Assembly (NCBI GenBank): GCA_032690845.1
Contig: CM064427.1
Coordinates: 22,169,164 to 22,233,163 of the forward strand
Direction: 5' to 3'
DNA from: Eleusine coracana subsp. coracana
Taxonomy: Eukaryota; Streptophyta; Magnoliopsida; Poales; Poaceae
Length of the DNA stretch: 64,000 bases
A program made the translations under genes and the position numbers. Below, one piece after another: positions 53,972 to 63,865 of the stretch. Numbering within the stretch: the first letter of the stretch is position 1; each line of letters starts with the position of its first letter. The notes beneath the pieces are model-generated. The model was not told the origin of the DNA. It did no database searches and saw only the letters and a program-made list of their open reading frames with translations.

Positions 53972-56053
53972 GTGAATTACACCAACCTTGACGACATTCC
54001 TCAAGGCGAGCCGGTACTTGCGGGTGCGTTCTCACTTAATGACTCGCCTGTCATCATATTATTTGATTCCGATGCATCTCATAACTTTGTTAGTAAAGCC
54101 TGTGTGCAAAGGCTTAAATTATCAACATGTACCACCAATACACCATATATTATTAAATCTCCTGGTGGACAAATTTGTGCCAATCAAATTCTTCCCAAAT
54201 CACCCATTTGTTTGAGTGAGAAAATTTATTATACCGAGTTTCTTATGTTGGAACAGCAAGGCCTAGATTTAATTCTTGGTATGCAATGGATGACATATCA
54301 TAAGGCCTTGTTAGATATTGCACCTCGTATTGTCCACATAAATTCTCCAATTCATGGTATTGGTTCCATTCCTTTGCATCTATGTCTGGTCACTGTCATT
54401 ACTGTCCATCATCTTGAGGAAAAATCTGTGGAGAAGATTTCAGTTGTTTGTGAGTTCTCAAATATTTTTCCAGATGATCTTCCTGGTCTACCACCTGACC
54501 GTGAGGTTGAATTCAGAATTTATTTAGAGCCAGGAACTTCTCCAATTTCTCGACAACCATATAAAATGGCAAAGAATGAATTGGGAGAACTCAAGAAGAA
54601 AATTAAAGAGTTGTTGGACAAAGGTTATATACGCCCAAGTTCATCACCGTGGGGCTGTCCAGCAATGTTTGTAAAGAAGAAAGACAATAGTCTACGCTTG
54701 GTTGTTGATTATCGACCATTAAATGAAGTCACCATCAAAAATAAATATCCTTTGCCTAGGATTGATATTTTATTTGATCAATTGATTGGTGCCAAAGTCT
54801 TTTCAAAGATTGATCTTCGATCAGGCTACCATCAAATAAAAATCAGAGATGAAGATATTCCTGAGACCGCATTCTCTACGAGATATGGACTTTATGAATA
54901 ATTGGTTATGTCCTTTGGATTACCTAATGCTCCAGCATATTTCATGTATTTGATGAATTCAGTATTTATGCCGGAGCTGGATAGATTCGTGGTGGTCTTC
55001 ATTGATGATATTCTTATTTATTCCAAGTCGGAAGAAGAACACGATGAACATCTTCGCATTGTGCTTCAACATCTACGAGACCATAAGCTATATGCTAAGT
55101 TCAGTAAATGTGAATTTTGGTTGACACAAGTACCATTCCTTGGTCATGTCGTGTCAACTGAAGGTATATCGGTTGATCCAGGAAAAGTTCAAGATGTATT
55201 GAATTGGAAGCCACCCAAAACCGTCACTCAAGTCCGTAGCTTTCTCGGTCTAGCTAGATACTATCGGCGGTTTATTCCAAATTTTCCTCAAGTTGCTAAG
55301 CCTATTACTAAGTTGCTACAAAACAATGTGACATTTGAGTGGGTTGCACGATGTGAAGAGGCTTTTCAGAAATTGAAGAAACTACTAACCACTGCACCAG
55401 TTTTAGCCCAACCCGACATTACTAAATCTTTTTATGTTTATTGTGAGGCTTCTGGGATGGGATTGGGATGTGTACTAATGCAAGAAGGTCGTGTAATTGC
55501 TTATGCATCTCGGCAATTACGCAAGCATGAAATACATTATCCCACTCATGATTTGGAATTAGCAGCGGTGGTTCTTGCATTAAATATTTGGCGACATTAT
55601 TTGTTGGGAAATCTAGTGCATATTTATACCGATCACAAGAGTCTCAAATATATCTTCACCCAATCAGATCTGAATATGCGTCAACGCAGATGGCTTGAAT
55701 TAATTAAAGATTATGAATTGGAAATTCATTATCATCCCGATAAGGCCAATTTCGTAGCCGATGCTTTAAGCACAAAGGAACACTGCAACAATCTGAATTT
55801 GATGACTTGGGAAAGCAGAAAGGATATTTCCTTTACTGAACCAAGTGTTCATGTTCTACCTATGGTTGTCATACATAATTTAGTTATGCATTCTACCATC
55901 AGAGATGAAGTAATTGTTGCTCAGAAAAATGATAAAGGCATGGCACACATCAGGAAAAATATCAAGGATGGGAAAGTTACGTGTTTTCGTCAAGATGATA
56001 ATGGTGTGCTATGGTTTAACAATCGTCTTGTGGTTCCTAAAAATTTTAGATGA
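53972..56053 (+). pseudogene. pol: T1 protease, reverse transcriptase and RNase H
   Basis: Protease: VIILFDSDASHNFVS, where the usual catalytic D-S-G is D-S-D; LILGMQWM follows. Reverse transcriptase: FPDDLPGLPPDREVEF, YIRPSSSPWGCPAMFVKKKD, LRLVVDYRPLNEVT, KIDLRSGYHQIKI, FGLPNAPAYFM and the catalytic FIDDILIYS near 54998. RNase H: YVYCEASGMGLGCVLMQ (Asp to Glu at the first catalytic position of the common CDAS motif), IYTDHKSLKYIF and ADALS. A single TAA at 54899 splits the reverse transcriptase just before LVMSFGLP; the rest is open to the stop at 56051. It copies genomic RNA to DNA in intact relatives. Confidence 0.9.
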
Positions 56054-57132
56054 AGCCCATCAGTCCAAATACTCTGTTCATCCTGGAAATGGGATGATAT
56101 TAGTATGGATTTTATTGTATCAAGGCTGACCACCTGAAGAAAGCCGGTTTATTACAGCCACTAAGTATACCCGATTGGAAATGGGATGATATTAGTATGG
56201 ATTTTATTGTAGGTCTTCCATTAACTAATCAGAAACATGATTCTATTTGGGTAATTGTGGATAGACTTACTAAATCAGCGCATTTTATTCTAGTGCATAC
56301 TCGCTACAATATTATGAGATATACTGAAATATACATCTCTCGAATTCTATGTTTACATGGAGTTCCAAAGACAACTATTTCATATCGAGGCACTCAATTT
56401 GTGGCAAGATTTTGGGAGCAACTTCATGCATCTCTGGGTACACATTTAATTCGAGGCTCTGCATATCACCCCACTACTGGTGGACAAACCGAGCGTGTTA
56501 ACCAAATTTTGGAAGACATGCTTAGGGCTTGTGTTTTAACACATGGTGGTAATTGGGATGATCATTTGCCTCTCGTGGAATTTTTTTATAGCAACAGTTT
56601 TCAAGAATGTATAGGTATGACACCATTTGAAGCCTTATATGGTCGTAGTTGTAGAACTCCATTGAACTGGTCAGACTCTGGAGAAAGAATTATTTTTGGA
56701 CCAGATCTTGTGCAACAAGCTGAAGAAAAAGTTTGAATTATTCAAGCTAATCTAAAGGCTGCAGAGCAAAGACAAGAAACGTATACCAATAGAAGACGTT
56801 GACCTTTGATTTTTGAAAAGGGTGATCACGTCTATTTAAAAGTATCACCTATGAAAGGTATTTAACGGTTTGGAGTCAAAGGAAAATTAGCTCCCCGTTA
56901 TATTGGTCCATTTCAAGTGATGGAACGATGTGGAAACATGGCATACAAGTTGAATTTGCCTGAAAATCTTTCGGGCGTGCATGACATTTTTGATGTATCT
57001 CAGTTAAAAAAATATCTTAAGCCACCTATGGATGTTATATTAGATGATTTTGAACATCTGCAATCTGATATTACTTATTCTGAGCATCCAATAAAAATAT
57101 TGGATGAGAAGGATTGAGTTACTCGAAAGCAC
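56054..57132 (+). pseudogene. pol: T1 integrase with start of chromodomain, broken
   Basis: The N-terminal H2C2 zinc finger is destroyed: after YSVHPG a 36-bp copy of downstream sequence appears (56084-56119), then KADHLKKAG. The core has MDFIVGLPLT, VIVDRLTKSAHF, then TTISYRGTQF, where the second catalytic Asp (usually SDRG) is Tyr, and QTERVNQILED with the Glu. A TGA at 56734 breaks it. The GPY-like segment APRYIGPFQVMERCGNMAY, VHDIFDVSQLKKYL and EHPIKILDEKD start the chromodomain linker, which is cut by N1' within ACTTGATCAAATTCTTA at about 57133-57150. It cannot integrate. Confidence 0.87.
56084..56119 (+). repeat. 36-bp templated duplication in T1 integrase, copy 1
   Basis: Identical to 56176-56211 (TGGAAATGGGATGATATTAG ... 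TTATTGTA). The second copy is the native position coding WKWDDISMDFIV; the first replaces the deleted zinc-finger cysteines. It looks like a templated insertion during break repair. Confidence 0.85.
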
Positions 57133-57139
57133 AACTTGA

Positions 57140-57910
57140 TCAAATTCTTAGCTTCGTGGGGGTTTTTGACATGAATGATCCTGCAGCTGAGGCGTCCAAA
57201 TGTCGACGTGTTAAAAGATTCAATCCTGTGTAGAACTTCTCAACAACTTCTCCAACCGTCAGACCATGATGAGGGCATGCATCCATATATTCATTGTATC
57301 TTTCCCATGCTTCTCCAATGCTCTCATCAATATTCTGTGTAAATCCAAGAATCTTATTTTTCAAAGCTTGAGTCTTACCTGGGGGGAAGTATTTGGCCAA
57401 GAATTCAGCTGCTAACGTGTTCCACACCGTTTTTACTATGTTTTCCAATCTGTTGTACCATTGCTTGGGGCGTCCAACTAGAGAGAAGGGGAACAGCTGC
57501 ACACGTGCTTGATCTCCTATCAATCCCGCTATCTTAAATGTACTGCAAAACTCAAGGAAGTGTTGCAAGTGATGATTGGGATCTTTTGAACCTGTGAATG
57601 GTTGTTGCACCACTATTCCAACATATCTCTCCAATTGATACGGAAGTTGATCTTGAGCTTCTTGGAAATCTGTTTTGACAATACTAGTCAATTGTGGCTT
57701 GAGACGATTAACCATAGGTACCTCTGCCATCTCCTCTTCTTCATGCTCTCGAACTGAGTCTTCTACTGTGAATAATACTCGAGGTGTTGCACGGACTGCT
57801 TCTAAATCTCCAAGTGACTTGCTTCTCTTCTCTGCTGTTCTCTTCTTGTGAAAGAGTCTTTCTGGATCATCGGCGTAATTAGAGGGTTTGTTTGACTTAG
57901 GACCGTCCAT
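57140..57910 (-). CDS. gag: N1' gag fragment, open
   Basis: ATG 57910 (MDGPKSNKPSNYADDPERLF), open for about 256 codons on the minus strand: LERYVGIVVQQPFTG, FLEFCSTFKIAG, VQLFPFSLVGRPKQWY, AAEFLAKYFPPGKTQALKN, AWERYNEYMDACPHHGL. Unlike N1 it has no stops, so it shows the undamaged sequence of the N1 gag N-terminal half. It is truncated at the T1 junction, before the zinc knuckle. Confidence 0.85.
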   Translation of the reverse strand: MDGPKSNKPSNYADDPERLFHKKRTAEKRSKSLGDLEAVRATPRVLFTVEDSVREHEEEEMAEVPMVNRLKPQLTSIVKTDFQEAQDQLPYQLERYVGIVVQQPFTGSKDPNHHLQHFLEFCSTFKIAGLIGDQARVQLFPFSLVGRPKQWYNRLENIVKTVWNTLAAEFLAKYFPPGKTQALKNKILGFTQNIDESIGEAWERYNEYMDACPHHGLTVGEVVEKFYTGLNLLTRRHLDASAAGSFMSKTPTKLRI

Positions 57911-58042
57911 ACCTGTTAGTTTCACTTAACAGAATATATGTACTAGAGAGACAAGTAAAGCACAATGACTAAACACTAATACATCAAACAATGTTTAAAA
58001 ATCTGCTATGGTCCCCGACAATAGTGCCAGAAAAGGTAGGTT

Positions 58043-59634
58043 TGTTGGTCGTATCTACGCACCCACTTATATACCGCAAGACGACGGTGTACGATTGTAG
58101 CACTTTTTCCCTTGAATTGAGTATTCCAAGATTTATCAAAACCACAGGACCTTAGGGATTTATTAAACAAAGTTAACAGTAAAAGATCTAGTCAAGGCTA
58201 CTGTCAAAGTCAGGTTGCATGAGGGGGAGACTGGCCAGCACAAAGGTGCGCCAGATAGTAAATCTGTCGTTGCACCGATCGGCGTAGGAGTCGAGCCGAT
58301 CGGTACACTGGTGAAACTCAGCCAAAGTGTGCAAGATCTAGTAAATCTATGGTTGCGCCAATCGGTGCAGGAATTGAGCCGATCGGCACACTGATTAATC
58401 TAAGCCAAAGTTGTTGCGCCGATCGGCGTAGGAGTTGAGCCGATCGGCACACCAGTAAATCTGAGCTAAAGTGTGCCAGATCTTGTAAACCTATGCTGTT
58501 AAGTGAGTAGCCAGATATCTACTAGTGAGATCGTAACTAGAAAGTCTAATTGATTAGCATCATAATGGGTAATTACATAGATCAATGAAAACCTATAATG
58601 AGTAAGACCACTCTGCTTTCCGAGCGGCTCCCAATTTATCGCTGCCGAGAGGAAACCCTTAATCGCGCGAGTATCTTACCCTACGCAACTATCCAACAGT
58701 GCTGCGCAGGCTTAGTGCTGTCACTACTAAACCACACTACTAGCATCATCAAGCAACCCTAATCAATACAATGTCCGAATATTATCCTAATCACCACGAT
58801 TAAGATAATATCTGCTTACTTAGCCTAGAACTAAGCAATTGGAATAAGCACATGCATGATTATACAATCAAGATAGACAAATCACCAAAACCATCATCAA
58901 CATATTCAATCATCCTTGAGATACATAGAGTAAGATCCATCCCCGTCAAGATGGCCTACCTTGACGGATCAACTCTTAACTCCAATGGTTCTTGAAACTC
59001 AACTAGAGAGCTATTCTAACAAGGCAAGCCCCGGTGGCTCTAACTCACGGTTCTGGTGTCCCTCTATCGCCTCCTCTTCTCTGCGGCAAGGATTTACAAG
59101 TATTTATAGGGGTTCTACTCGTAAAAGACTCGGTTTCTAGCAAATAAGGCGGTTGCGTCGATCGGTGCAGGATTGCGCCGATCGGCGCAAGCCGTGTCTT
59201 CTCTGATTTCTTTCCCGAGTCGGTTCCTCTGTCTTCCACAGCTGCGATGTGGGCCTTTTCCTTAAAGATAAAGTCTTGTACTGCACGTTGAGATCTTGAA
59301 GTGGGTCTTCAAGTGTCTTGCGTAGATAAACTTCCATAAACATGTGGAATGGGCCTCTGTCACTTATAGGGGCCAAAACACCCTTGCGCCGATCGGCTCA
59401 TAGGCTGCGCCGATCGGCGCACTGGGCTTCTTTAGTGCTTTTCGTCGGTTCTGGACTCCTGTCCTCTCCATCATCGCATTAATCACCAATTTTACCTATT
59501 TCTACAATAAAGCTCCAAAACAACGCATATACAAATATATAGACAATATCACTGGTAAATGGCCTAATTAGTATCAATTATGATCTAATTGGGGTAATAT
59601 TCACATATAAAAGGGGCACTTGGGAAGTGCCAAC
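58043..59634 (-). repeat. N1' LTR
   Basis: Same family as the N1 LTRs. Palindrome pairs (for example 58270-58306, 58363-58390, 58416-58452, 59157-59190, 59386-59422) and an intact TATAAATA on the minus strand near 59105 are retained. Confidence 0.9.
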
Positions 59635-60874
59635 TGTAATCCTTTTTAGCAACATGGGACTTAGGTGATCTAAGCAGGAGGATGATGATGATGGTGCGGG
59701 TATGCACATGTACTCGGTACAGTACCATGGAATTGTTGTGGTACCTGCTTGGGATCCTAAGGACCGGTTCATGGAGTACAACCCAACAAAACCATGCCAT
59801 CATGAGGCCTACATGGAAAGGCTTGCCAAATAATTAGGATTGCTTCAGCTATTGTACAAGTTTGGTAGTAAGGGGAATGGATCTCTATGATCTTGGGAAC
59901 CATCTGGCGCAAGAGGAGGCAAATGGGGTGACGCCTCTATGTGAGGTATGTCTCTCCGTGAGCCATGGATTCTATGTGAACTGTCACTTATGTACGGCGG
60001 TGAAACCTCAGCGTGCGAACTACAATGCTGGAGTAACCTTTGTAAAGGCTCGTAGTGATCTCCTGGTCTCACACCTTCGGTAGTGTGAATTGGACAAAAT
60101 GGAGACTCTAGTCCACCTGGCAACAGGGGATGAAATCATGACTCGTGGGTAAAGTGGTGCAACCTCTGCAGAGTGTCAAACTGTTATAACAGTCGTGCTC
60201 ACGATCATGAGCAGCCTCGATCCTCACACGATTAGCGGGAATGGTTGGGTGAACTTGATGGGTAGCCAAGTCTGGTTTTGTTGGGATTGGTTGGCGTCTT
60301 AGTGAATAGTGTTCTATGTGAACTGTTCAACTCTGTGTGAGTTGGTGGCTCTGGATTCTATGTGAATCATAGTCCTGTATAGGCTATAACTACTTAATAT
60401 TAATGGGTTTTCATTTTACGACTCACCTAGTAAATAGGATTGCTTTTCAAATGGTCTTAGGTATAGACGCTCATTTATGCAAATGAACCATTATGGTAGC
60501 CTTTCTTCTATTAAGCTTGCATGTCATACTTTCCCCCACTTGCTGAGTAAGACATATGCTCACCCTTGCTATTTCCCTTTGTTGTTGTACTATAAACTGC
60601 TGCTCAGTAGATGGAGAGATGGACTACATCAACAAGGACTACTACTAGGTGAGCGTGCCCCCGGTCGATTGCCTGTGGTGTTATGGTGTTTTCCGCTGTT
60701 TAGTTATTAGAGTGTCATTTTAGTCTGTGAAGACAATTATTTATGTAATAATGATACATTGTAATAATGACATTTGTTACTATATGATTCACTTTACTAT
60801 CGATATGTGTGAAACTTGTTCCTGGGCACACATATATTAAGCACTTGGTTTTGTCCTTAAAACCGGGTGTGACA
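59635..60874 (+). repeat. T2 5' LTR, 5'-truncated
   Basis: Ends GGGTGTGACA five bases before the primer site. It contains the GTTATAACAGTCGTGCTCACG segment typical of long gypsy LTRs. Its start is missing at N1'. The short ORFs in it are not genes. Confidence 0.75.
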
Positions 60875-60878
60875 GAAG

Positions 60879-60890
60879 TGGTATCACAGC
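60879..60890 (+). promoter_or_regulatory. T2 primer-binding site
   Basis: TGGTATCACAGC, one mismatch from the initiator-Met type TGGTATCAGAGC. Confidence 0.85.
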
Positions 60891-61089
60891 CGTGTCGACC
60901 GTAGGGCGCTAGCTTAAATAGATTGGTCATGTTCTAAGGTCTATTTTACAAACTAAAACTATTTTCAAAACTCTTTGGCTTAAAATTATAGTCTTGTTTA
61001 GATTCACTTTGGTTATTGGTCTCGTTTTTATCATGCAGTTTACAAAACCATTTTTACTAATTCGTCTCTCCGATTTCAAAACTATATAG

Positions 61090-61913
61090 ATGACCCGTAC
61101 CAAGAAGACTTCTCACAGGTGTGATCACCACCCATGTGTCTGGCCTTCACCAGAGCTCGTTTCTCTTGGATATGAACAAGAGTTTGGGATAGAAGAGGCT
61201 GAACAAGAGATGGTGCCACCATCGAATCCACTACCTTATTGTGACACTTGACTCTTCAAGGATGCAGGAAATAATGCTGGAAGGTTACCTCACATGCTTT
61301 GGGAGACGCTACAACAGTTGGGTTATGAGAAGAAACCATAGTATTGTGGTACCCAAGTGACCTGTGAAGGTTCTGAGTCTGTATGGGAGGTTCAAGTTCA
61401 CAATTTTGCTCCAATACCGCTCCGATGAACTTTTGAGATGGAAAGGATTCATAAGGTCATTGCTCCATAAAAGTCTTTCTCCACTGGGATTCGTGATGCC
61501 GCTCATCAAGCTTGGATGGTCATTCGCTCCCATTATCGCCAGTATTTGGAAGATACAAAGTATGCTTATTTCCCTCAACGCGCAATTGGATCCACCTACA
61601 TTCATGCGGAGCCTGTATCTAGACAAGGACACAATAAGTTTAAGAAGCAAGTCACTCTTACCACAGTGATTTCTAGGGAGTAGGAATCAACCATAGAGGA
61701 GCTTGGGTTTTGGCAGAAGAAATATGAGGAGGGAACGAAGACAGTTCGCCAGCTCAAGTGATGTTTGCCTGATGACTTGGACCTACATTCGGAAGAAGAG
61801 CTAAAGGATGAGACTCCTTCCTCACCACCTCACAGAATGGCTAGTCGTGCCCCACCAGCTTACATCAGTCCCAACCTTGACAAGAATTAGGAGGTTTATC
61901 ATTTAGTGGCTTC
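61090..61913 (+). pseudogene. T2 ORF upstream of gag
   Basis: ATG 61090 (MTRTKKTSHRCDHHPCVW), then ELVSLGYEQEF, a TGA near 61248, LPHMLWETLQQLGYEKKP, GIRDAAHQAWMVIRSHYR, FPQRAIGSTYIHAEP and a coiled-coil end ESTIEELGFWQKKYEEG. The LP-x-LW-x-L-x3-GY block, an alanine-rich helix and terminal coiled coil occur in the same order as in the T1 upstream ORF, so the two are probably homologous although strongly diverged. At least five in-frame stops are present. The function is unknown. The stretch 61914-62253 is AT-rich leader. Confidence 0.65.
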
Positions 61914-62253
61914 ATAGGTGTCAATTAGTGTTATTGAGTTGAATAAATGTAATAGTTTCGTGAGAGAGTCATAGCATTTGCATGTCCTTTCGTTTGGTTT
62001 GCTAGTTTGATTTGGTGTGATGAGTGTGGTATGGATTTTCTTTTGTAATGAGTGCTGATGTGATGCAAGGCCTATCTTGCAACCACATCCTGATACTATA
62101 CTTTCCTTTTTTTAATAAAGATTAGTTAATTTAGGATATCTCTTTATCTATCTCTTTTGATTCACACCTCTTATCTGCTTTACCTTATCATATCCTTGCA
62201 CTCTACCTATATCTTCTACCCATTTTTGCTTACCATATCCCGATTTACACCAG

Positions 62254-63235
62254 ATGGCAAGGTGTGGAAACCACAATAACAACAATGTGGAAGAGGAGCA
62301 GCCACTCCCACAATTCTCTATGGAACAACTCATGGCTATGCAGACACAGCTTCTCCAGACCATGCACCAGACCCTGGTGCAGCAACAGAACAACAATGTC
62401 ACAGGAGCTGCTCCCTAGCCTAAGGACAAGCTTGGAGATTTCCAACGAACCAAGCCTCCAACATTCTCTCACTCTATAGAGCCCATGGATGCAGATGATT
62501 GGCTAAAGACCATTGACAAGAAGCTGCAAGTTGCTCAATGAACAACAGGGAGAAGGTGTTGTTTGTCGCACACCAGCCTGTTGGACCCGTTGCTGATTGG
62601 TGGGATGCTTATGTTGCAACACATGAGGAGCCAGATAGTATTAACTGGCAGGAGTTCATAAACAGTTTTAGGTCTCACCATGTGCCTCAGGGAGTAATGA
62701 AGCTAAAGAAGAAGGAGTTTCAAGATCTGAAGCAAGGGTCAATTTCAGTAAGCGAGTATGTTGCCCGTTTCACCCAATTATCTAGGTATGCCCCAGGAGA
62801 AGTGGACACTGATGAGAAGAAGCATGAGTGTTTCCTTGATGGACTTAATCATGGTCCTGCCTATGCACTTGAGGCTTGTAACTATGTGAACTTTCAAGAG
62901 ATGGTGGATAAAGCTCTAGTCCTGGAGAACAGAAGGGCGAAGATGGATAACAAGCGCAAGATAGAGCATCAAGGTCAGCAAGGAGGCAACAACACTAGGC
63001 CTTGCATTGGATCATCTTCTGGTGGACCTGTATTCTATTCTGGATAATAGAGTGGACAACAAAGAACTCCACCTGTAGGCCAAGGATTCTTTACCCCTCA
63101 ACGCCAGATTCAACGTTCCAACTCTTAGACGCCTCTCGTGTCAGCTCAAACCTAGCAGAGGACCAATGGCAATCAAACCCCAACAACCAATAGGAACTGC
63201 TACAGGTGTGGAGAAAAGGGTCACTTTGCTAACCA
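62254..63235 (+). pseudogene. gag: T2 gag
   Basis: ATG 62254 (MARCGNHNNNNVEEEQPLPQ), TAG at about 62416, KPPTFSHSIEPMDADDWLK, frameshift near 62538, then VGPVADWWDAYVATHEEP, WQEFINSFRSHHVPQGVM, FQDLKQGSISVSEYVARFT, LNHGPAYALEACNYVNF and, after a TAA-TAG pair near 63046, a complete zinc knuckle NCYRCGEKGHFANQCSN (about 63196-63243). Chromovirus-type gag. Confidence 0.85.
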
Positions 63236-63239
63236 ATGC

Positions 63240-63865
63240 TCCAATCCGCAGACGCGCTAACCTTCAAACCAAGATGTTGCCCCAACACCCAACCGTAATG
63301 GTAATTCTGCCCTGATAGTAGCCAAGCAGAACTATGCTAGAGGTCGAGTCAACCAGATTGCTCTTGAAGATGCTCAGGAATCCCAGACGTTGTTCTTGGT
63401 ATGTTACTCGTTAACTCAAACCCTGTTATAGTTTTGTTTGATTCTGGAGCATCACATTCATTCATATCATCCCAGTATGTGGCCAAGTACAACATTCCCA
63501 TCGACTTGCTCAGGAATAAGATGATAGTTAGTTCACCTGGAGGGTAATTGAAATCAGATCATGGATGCCATAAATTGAGCATTAGCATAAGGGGGGTAGA
63601 CTTTCCTACGAGCTTCATTGTTTTGGATTCCACGGGAATAGATGTGATACTTGGAAGGGATTGGTTAACCAAGCACCAGGGAATAATAGATTGTGCTAGA
63701 AAGGCGGTCAAGTTGACACATCCCAATGGAGCAGAACTGGAATATGTGGCAAAAGCATTGCCACACGACAAGGAAATGTTGGATAGGGATGCACAGAATG
63801 ATGTGAGAGCCTAGTTTTCTTCTTTCTTTCCGATCCTGTCTGAATCTCGAGGCGAGATTCCTTTT
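63240..63865 (+). pseudogene. T2 protease running into the element 3' end
   Basis: The retropepsin active site VIVLFDSGASHSFISS is intact (D-S-G, about 63428-63473), followed by MIVSSPGG, a TAA at 63547, and VILGRDWLTKHQGIIDC. After NDVRA-stop at 63814 the sequence reads SESRGEIPFKGGRF, which is the usual very end of such elements, not reverse transcriptase. The deletion point is near 63815-63835. Confidence 0.82.

Larger units (their letters stand above)
27696..57132 (+). mobile_element. T1: Tekay-type chromodomain gypsy element (5' LTR to integrase), split by N1
   Basis: The order is LTR (27696-31175), primer site, long leader, an ORF upstream of gag, then the N1 insertion, then gag, protease, reverse transcriptase, RNase H and integrase, with the start of a chromodomain at about 57085. 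Integrase after RNase H defines gypsy. The very long LTR starting TGTGACACCCC, the initiator-Met primer site and the chromodomain suit the Tekay/Del lineage. It is inserted in K2 (preceding bases CCAAC, possible target duplication; the partner lies outside the window). No 3' LTR is in view, because N1' cuts it at about 57133. It has multiple stops and lost catalytic residues. Confidence 0.87.
57133..59634 (-). mobile_element. N1': inverted 5' piece of an N1-family element (LTR plus gag start)
   Basis: Minus strand: LTR from 59634 (GTTGGCACTTCCC; the leading T of TGTTGG is altered) to about 58050, an AGTTACCGGGGACC-like primer region near 58010-58030 now reading GGCACTATTGTCGGGGACC, then gag to 57133. 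It ends at the homologue of N1 position about 36100. Neither the gag remainder nor a second LTR is present. It joins T1 on the left and T2 on the right, so it is a rearranged fragment, not a complete insertion. Confidence 0.87.

Noticed and set aside
53715..54035. Minus-strand ORF opposite T1 gag/protease
   Set aside because: Shadow of the coding strand, with no domain and strong coding signal on the plus strand.
57133..60874. N1' as a complete insertion in the T2 LTR
   Set aside because: It has only one LTR, stops within gag, and joins T1 instead of T2 on its left. No target duplication is visible.
59635..60874. The T2 LTR piece as the missing T1 3' LTR
   Set aside because: Its end, primer site and content differ from the T1 LTR (AACCGGGTGTGACA versus AAGGGGATTGTGACA; different body sequence).
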